This document shows, one piece after another, positions 60,736-64,000 of a DNA stretch of 64,000 nt. Positions within the stretch are counted from its first letter, which is position 1; each line of letters opens with the position of its first letter. Under the pieces are notes generated by a model. The model ran no database searches. It was not told where the DNA came from and saw only the letters and a list, made by a program, of their open reading frames with translations. The position numbers and the translations under genes were made by a program. Source of the stretch: Methylobacterium fujisawaense. Its GTDB lineage: Bacteria > Pseudomonadota > Alphaproteobacteria > Rhizobiales > Beijerinckiaceae. Location: the NCBI RefSeq assembly GCF_014138435.1, contig NZ_JACJIM010000004.1:248001-312000 (forward strand), read 5' to 3'.

Positions 60736-61632
60736 ATGCCGATGGGAGACTGGAGGCATTTCGGCGATCGCCTGGATCACGGCCAGCCCGCGGCCGGCTG
60801 TAACCCTGTGAGCGATGGTCGTTCCGTGTTCCGCGATAGCCCCGTCGGTTGGTCCGATCTGCGCCGGCCCGTTCCGGACATGCTCGCCCGCGTGGTCGAG
60901 GCGGAGATCCTGCCCCGGCTGATGCTCGCGCACCGGCCCGCCGGCCGCGGCCGCCCGGCGAATCGCGCGCCGAGTCCCCGGGAGATCGCCGAGTTCAGCG
61001 CCCTGCTCCTGGAGGCCGGTCCGGTCGATCTCGACGCCCGGGTGGAGGTCCTGCGCGACGGCGGCCTGCCCCTGGCCCGCCTGCTCCTCGATCTGCTCGC
61101 CCCGGCGGCCCGCCACCTCGGCGCGCTGTGGGAGGAGGATGCCTGCGACTTCCTGGCGGTGACGGAGGCGCTCGGGCGGCTCCATGCGGTGAGCCGACGC
61201 CTCTGCGCCGAGCTGGAGGACGAATCGATCCCGGCCAACGGGCGCAGCGTGCTGCTGCTGCCCTGTCCCGGCGAGACGCATGTCTTCGGCCTGTCGATCG
61301 TCGCGAGCTTCTTCCGGGAGGCCGGCTGGGACGTGACCACGGCGGTGCCCGGTCCCGAGGTCGATCCCCTGACGCTGCTCCGCACCGACTGGTTCGATGT
61401 GGTCGGCCTGTCGCTCTCCTGCGACGTGCTGCTGCCGGCCCTGACGAAGGCCGTGGCGGAGGTGCGCCGCGACTCCCGCAACCGGGAGATCCGCGTTCTG
61501 GTCGGCGGCCCCTATTTCGCGCGCTACGGCGGCGAGGCGGGGATCGTCGGGGCGGATGCCTGCGTGTCGGACGCCTGCCTGGCGCCCGCCGCGGCGGAAG
61601 CTTTGCTGGACAGACAGGCATTGGCCTGCTGA
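60736..61632 (+). CDS. aerR: AerR/PpaA-type PpsR antirepressor with B12-binding-like domain
   Basis: A 298-residue regulator. The N-terminal part is helical, and the C-terminal half has a cobalamin/heme-binding-like (SCHIC) Rossmann domain: PCPGETHVFGLSIVASFF with H182 as the likely cofactor ligand, then DVVGLSLSCDVLLPALTKAV and VLVGGPYFARYGG. In Rhodobacter relatives it counteracts or modulates PpsR/CrtJ in response to light or cobalamin. It sits directly upstream of ppsR. The first 25 residues are unconserved, so a later start is possible. Confidence 0.9.
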   Translation: MPMGDWRHFGDRLDHGQPAAGCNPVSDGRSVFRDSPVGWSDLRRPVPDMLARVVEAEILPRLMLAHRPAGRGRPANRAPSPREIAEFSALLLEAGPVDLDARVEVLRDGGLPLARLLLDLLAPAARHLGALWEEDACDFLAVTEALGRLHAVSRRLCAELEDESIPANGRSVLLLPCPGETHVFGLSIVASFFREAGWDVTTAVPGPEVDPLTLLRTDWFDVVGLSLSCDVLLPALTKAVAEVRRDSRNREIRVLVGGPYFARYGGEAGIVGADACVSDACLAPAAAEALLDRQALAC

Positions 61633-61650
61633 AAGGGTTGGTATCCGAAT

Positions 61651-61671
61651 ATCACATTGCAATCACATTGC
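61651..61671 (+). repeat. 11-base direct repeat just before ppsR
   Basis: ATCACATTGC occurs at 61651-61660 and again at 61662-61671, one helical turn apart, ending next to the ppsR GTG. It lowers the local GC content. It could be a regulator site or a translation-control element. Confidence 0.5.
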
Positions 61672-61672
61672 G

Positions 61673-63124
61673 GTGACCGTGACGCCCCAGCCTCGCCACA
61701 CCTCGCAGTCGCCGCCCGCGGCCCTGCAGCAGGTGGCCGGCCTCCTCGAAGGCGAGGCGGTCGGCCGCATCGTCGCGGCATCGACGGACCTGTCGCTGGT
61801 GATCGATGCCGACGGGGTGATTCGGGACGCGACGGTCGGCGCCGATCTCAAGGCCGAGACGGTGGCGGGCTGGCTGGGCCGGCGCTGGATCGACACGGTC
61901 ACGGTGGAGAGCCGCCCGAAGGTCAACGCCCTTCTGCGGGATGCCCGGGCCGAGGGCATCACCCGATGGCGCCAGGTGAACCATCCCTGCCCCGACGGGA
62001 TCGACCTGCCGATCCGCTACGCCTCGATCCGGCCGGCGGGGGACGGTCCGATCCTCGTGCTCGGGCGCGACATGCGGGCGGTGGCGGCCCTTCAGCGCCG
62101 GCTGATGGAGACGCAGCAGGCCCTGGAGCGGGACTACGACCGCCTGCGCGCCGCCGAGACCCGCTACCGGCTGCTGTTTCAGATCTCCGGCGAGCCGGTG
62201 CTGGTGGTCGATGCCGGGACGCGCCGAGTGGCCGAGGTCAATCCCGCCGCGGCGCGCCTGCTCGGGCGGCCCGCACGGCGCATCACCGGCCAGGACGCCG
62301 TCGACCTGTTCGACGCCTCCAGCACCCGGGCCCTGGAGGCGCAGTTCGCCGCCCTGCGGGCGACCGGGCAGGCCGGGGCGATCCGGGCGTCCCTGCCGCA
62401 CGAGCGGGGCGAGGTCACGGTGTCCGCCTCGCTGTTCCGGGGCGAGGGCGGCGCCAGCGCCCTGCTGCAGCTGGCCGCCGACCCGGCGGCGACGGCGGCC
62501 GGGCCCGATCAGGAGGCGCCCACCGCCGCCGTTCTGGCGGCGATGCCGGAAGGATTCGTCGTCACCGACCCGTCGCGGCGCGTCCTCATGGCGAACGCCG
62601 CCTTCCTGGAGCTGGCCCAGCTCGCCACCGAGGGGCAGGCCCGCGGGCGGACCCTCGACCACTGGCTCGGCCGCGACGAGATGGAGGCGCAGGCCCTGTT
62701 CGCGACCCTGGTCGACCACGGCGCCGTGCGCCGCTTCGCCACCGTCATCCGGGGCGCCTATGGCGGCCTGGAGGATGTGGAGGTCGCCGCCGTGTCGGTG
62801 GCCGGCCCCCGCCCCTGCCTCGGCTTCGCCATCCGGTCCGGCCCGCGGCGGATCGCCGAGGGGCGCTCCGCCTCGGCGATCGGGCGGGGGCTGCCCCGCT
62901 CGGTGGAGCAGATGACCGAGCTGGTGGGCCGGGTCTCGATGAAGACCCTGGTGCGCGAGACCACGGACCTCATCGAGAAGCTCTGCATCGAGGCGGCGCT
63001 GCGGATCACCCGGGACAACCGGGCCTCGGCGGCCGAGATGCTGGGCCTCAGCCGGCAGGGCCTCTACGCCAAGATGCGCCGCTACGGCGTCGGCGATCTG
63101 GACGGCCCGGCCGACGACGCCTGA
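61673..63124 (+). CDS. ppsR: photosynthesis gene repressor PpsR/CrtJ
   Basis: A 483-residue redox-responsive repressor: an N-terminal domain and PAS domains (about 40-140, 165-270 and 290-400) and a Fis-type HTH at the C-terminus (ITRDNRASAAEMLGLSRQGL, then YAKMRRYG). It represses bch, crt and puc-type genes through TGT-N12-ACA boxes when oxygen or light is high. A cysteine (EKLCIEAAL) precedes the HTH, where redox-active cysteines occur in relatives. The start is GTG 61673, or GTG 61679. No in-frame ATG lies near the conserved N-terminus. Confidence 0.93.
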   Translation: MTVTPQPRHTSQSPPAALQQVAGLLEGEAVGRIVAASTDLSLVIDADGVIRDATVGADLKAETVAGWLGRRWIDTVTVESRPKVNALLRDARAEGITRWRQVNHPCPDGIDLPIRYASIRPAGDGPILVLGRDMRAVAALQRRLMETQQALERDYDRLRAAETRYRLLFQISGEPVLVVDAGTRRVAEVNPAAARLLGRPARRITGQDAVDLFDASSTRALEAQFAALRATGQAGAIRASLPHERGEVTVSASLFRGEGGASALLQLAADPAATAAGPDQEAPTAAVLAAMPEGFVVTDPSRRVLMANAAFLELAQLATEGQARGRTLDHWLGRDEMEAQALFATLVDHGAVRRFATVIRGAYGGLEDVEVAAVSVAGPRPCLGFAIRSGPRRIAEGRSASAIGRGLPRSVEQMTELVGRVSMKTLVRETTDLIEKLCIEAALRITRDNRASAAEMLGLSRQGLYAKMRRYGVGDLDGPADDA

Positions 63125-63370
63125 GGTGGGCGCCGGACTCCCTTTCGGCCCTCGGCGGACTGCCGCGCGCCTGACCGCGCCCAACGCGCGAGGATGGCCG
63201 CGTTCCGCGCGCACGACCGCCGGATCGCGCGCGCAGGACCGCCGCCGCACCGGTAAAACCGGCCGCCGCCGAGGCGCTGCGCCCCGCGACTTTCCGGTGT
63301 GCCGGATAATGTATTCCTGACGTGGGGGTTGTATTCGCTGGACAAACGCCGCGCCCATTCCGCCGCGTGG

Positions 63371-63410
63371 TGTAAATCTGCCTTGACACTTCGGCGGGGC
63401 CCGGTAGCCT
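63371..63410 (+). promoter_or_regulatory. bchG promoter with perfect PpsR/CrtJ box
   Basis: TGTAAATCTGCCTTGACA (63371-63388) is an exact TGT-N12-ACA box. Its last six bases, TTGACA, form the -35 element, and TAGCCT (63405-63410) lies 16 bases further as a -10-like element. This matches the bchF promoter core (TTGACACTTC, then TAGCCTC). The rest of the 292-base gap after ppsR has no gene. Confidence 0.72.
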
Positions 63411-63416
63411 CCCGCC

Positions 63417-64000
63417 ATGGCCGCTACGCCCGCCCCGAGCGCAGTCATCGAGCTGCTCAAGCCGCTGACGTGGTTCGCGCCGATGTGGGCGTTCGCCTGC
63501 GGGGTGATCTCCTCCGGGCAGCCGGCCAGCGGCCAATGGCCGGTGATCGCCGCCGGGGTGCTGCTCGCCGGGCCGCTGGTCTGCGCCACCAGCCAGGCCG
63601 CCAACGACTGGTTCGACCGCCACGTCGACGCGATCAACGAGCCGAACCGGCCGATTCCCTCCGGGCGGATCCCGGGCCGCTGGGGGCTCTACCTCGCTTT
63701 GGGCTGGACGCTGCTGTCGCTGGTGGTGGCCGCCGCCCTGGGGCCCTGGATCCTCGGGGCCGCCCTGTTCGGGCTGGTGCTGGCCTGGATCTACTCGGCG
63801 CCGCCGGTCCGGCTGAAGCGGAACGGCTGGTGGGGCAACGCCGCGGTGGCGCTCTGCTACGAGGGGCTGCCCTGGTTCACCGGCGCCGCCGTCATGGCCG
63901 CGGCCCTGCCGGACCGGCGGGTGCTCCTGGTGGCGCTGCTCTACGCAGCCGGCGCCCACGGCATCATGACGCTCAACGATTTCAAGTCGGTGGAAGGTGA
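63417..64000 (+). CDS. bchG: bacteriochlorophyll synthase, N-terminal part (3' end outside window)
   Basis: A UbiA-family prenyltransferase that attaches the geranylgeranyl or phytyl tail to bacteriochlorophyllide a in the membrane. ATG 63417 gives MAATPAPSAVIELLKPLTWF. The first aspartate-rich motif is NDWFDRHVDAINEPNRPIPS and the second NDFKSVEG is at the window edge. About five helices are visible. The frame is open to the last base, so the gene is cut by the window. ppsR lies upstream and bchG is under a PpsR box. Confidence 0.96.
   Translation, partial: MAATPAPSAVIELLKPLTWFAPMWAFACGVISSGQPASGQWPVIAAGVLLAGPLVCATSQAANDWFDRHVDAINEPNRPIPSGRIPGRWGLYLALGWTLLSLVVAAALGPWILGAALFGLVLAWIYSAPPVRLKRNGWWGNAAVALCYEGLPWFTGAAVMAAALPDRRVLLVALLYAAGAHGIMTLNDFKSVEG

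Noticed and set aside
63330..63344. TGT-N9-ACA as a second PpsR box upstream of bchG
   Set aside because: The spacing is 9, not 12, and the inner bases do not match; the box at 63371 fits far better.

Overview
The window is GC-rich DNA from an alphaproteobacterium. It carries most of an aerobic anoxygenic photosynthesis gene cluster, including the O2-dependent cyclase gene acsF. The gene order, the palindromic intergenic repeats and the neighbours all suggest Methylobacterium/Methylorubrum or a close relative in the Rhizobiales; this is inferred from gene content, not from a database search.

Layout. 1-5849: end of ileS, lspA, a small exported protein and a pair of M16 peptidase-like genes (one with the zinc motif, one without). 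6141-8498: a ring-cleavage/glyoxalase-fold dioxygenase, ferredoxin-NADP reductase fpr and a small XRE regulator. 8542-11140: the most unusual part, a tandem run of about five structured RNA units ahead of rsr, which encodes a bacterial Ro60 (TROVE plus VWA) protein. At least two units look like YrlA-type Y RNAs: a Y stem takes the place of the anticodon arm, and a circularly permuted tRNA-like module has its acceptor stem closed by a tetraloop. 11175-21264: envelope functions (giant AsmA/YhdP-like protein, peroxiredoxin, M23 peptidase, DUF1206 protein, CapD-like sugar nucleotide enzyme) and a Uma2-family gene with a broken copy of its 5' end. 21295-33648: a catabolic region with a cyclase-family hydrolase, a branched-chain-type ABC transporter whose two ATPases are fused into one polypeptide, and an operon of acyl-CoA dehydrogenase, APH-type kinase, two SDRs and acyl-CoA synthetase. 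That operon resembles the kinase-dependent 4-hydroxyacid (levulinate-type) route. 33615-40362: a repeat-rich exported protein, a chemoreceptor, a P450 with its own ferredoxin and reductase, and a class-I amidotransferase-like hydrolase.

40472-64000: photosynthesis cluster. On the minus strand, bchF-bchN-bchB-bchH-bchL-bchM-lhaA-puhA-puhB-puhC-orf98-acsF-puhE-hemA run from 60424 down to 44821, mostly with 1-26 base overlaps, followed by bchI, bchD and bchO. On the plus strand are aerR/ppaA, ppsR and the start of bchG. The bchF and bchG promoters share a TTGACA/TAGCCT core, and in both the -35 element lies inside a TGT-N12-ACA-type PpsR box. This fits redox- and light-dependent repression by the PpsR/AerR pair encoded between them. 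bchI and bchD both lack a plausible ATG and follow palindromic repeat elements.

Several short palindromic repeat elements (about 100-180 bases) sit in intergenic gaps at 1325, 24905, 27581, 30936, 43503 and 44702. No CRISPR array, intact insertion sequence, rRNA or canonical tRNA was found.
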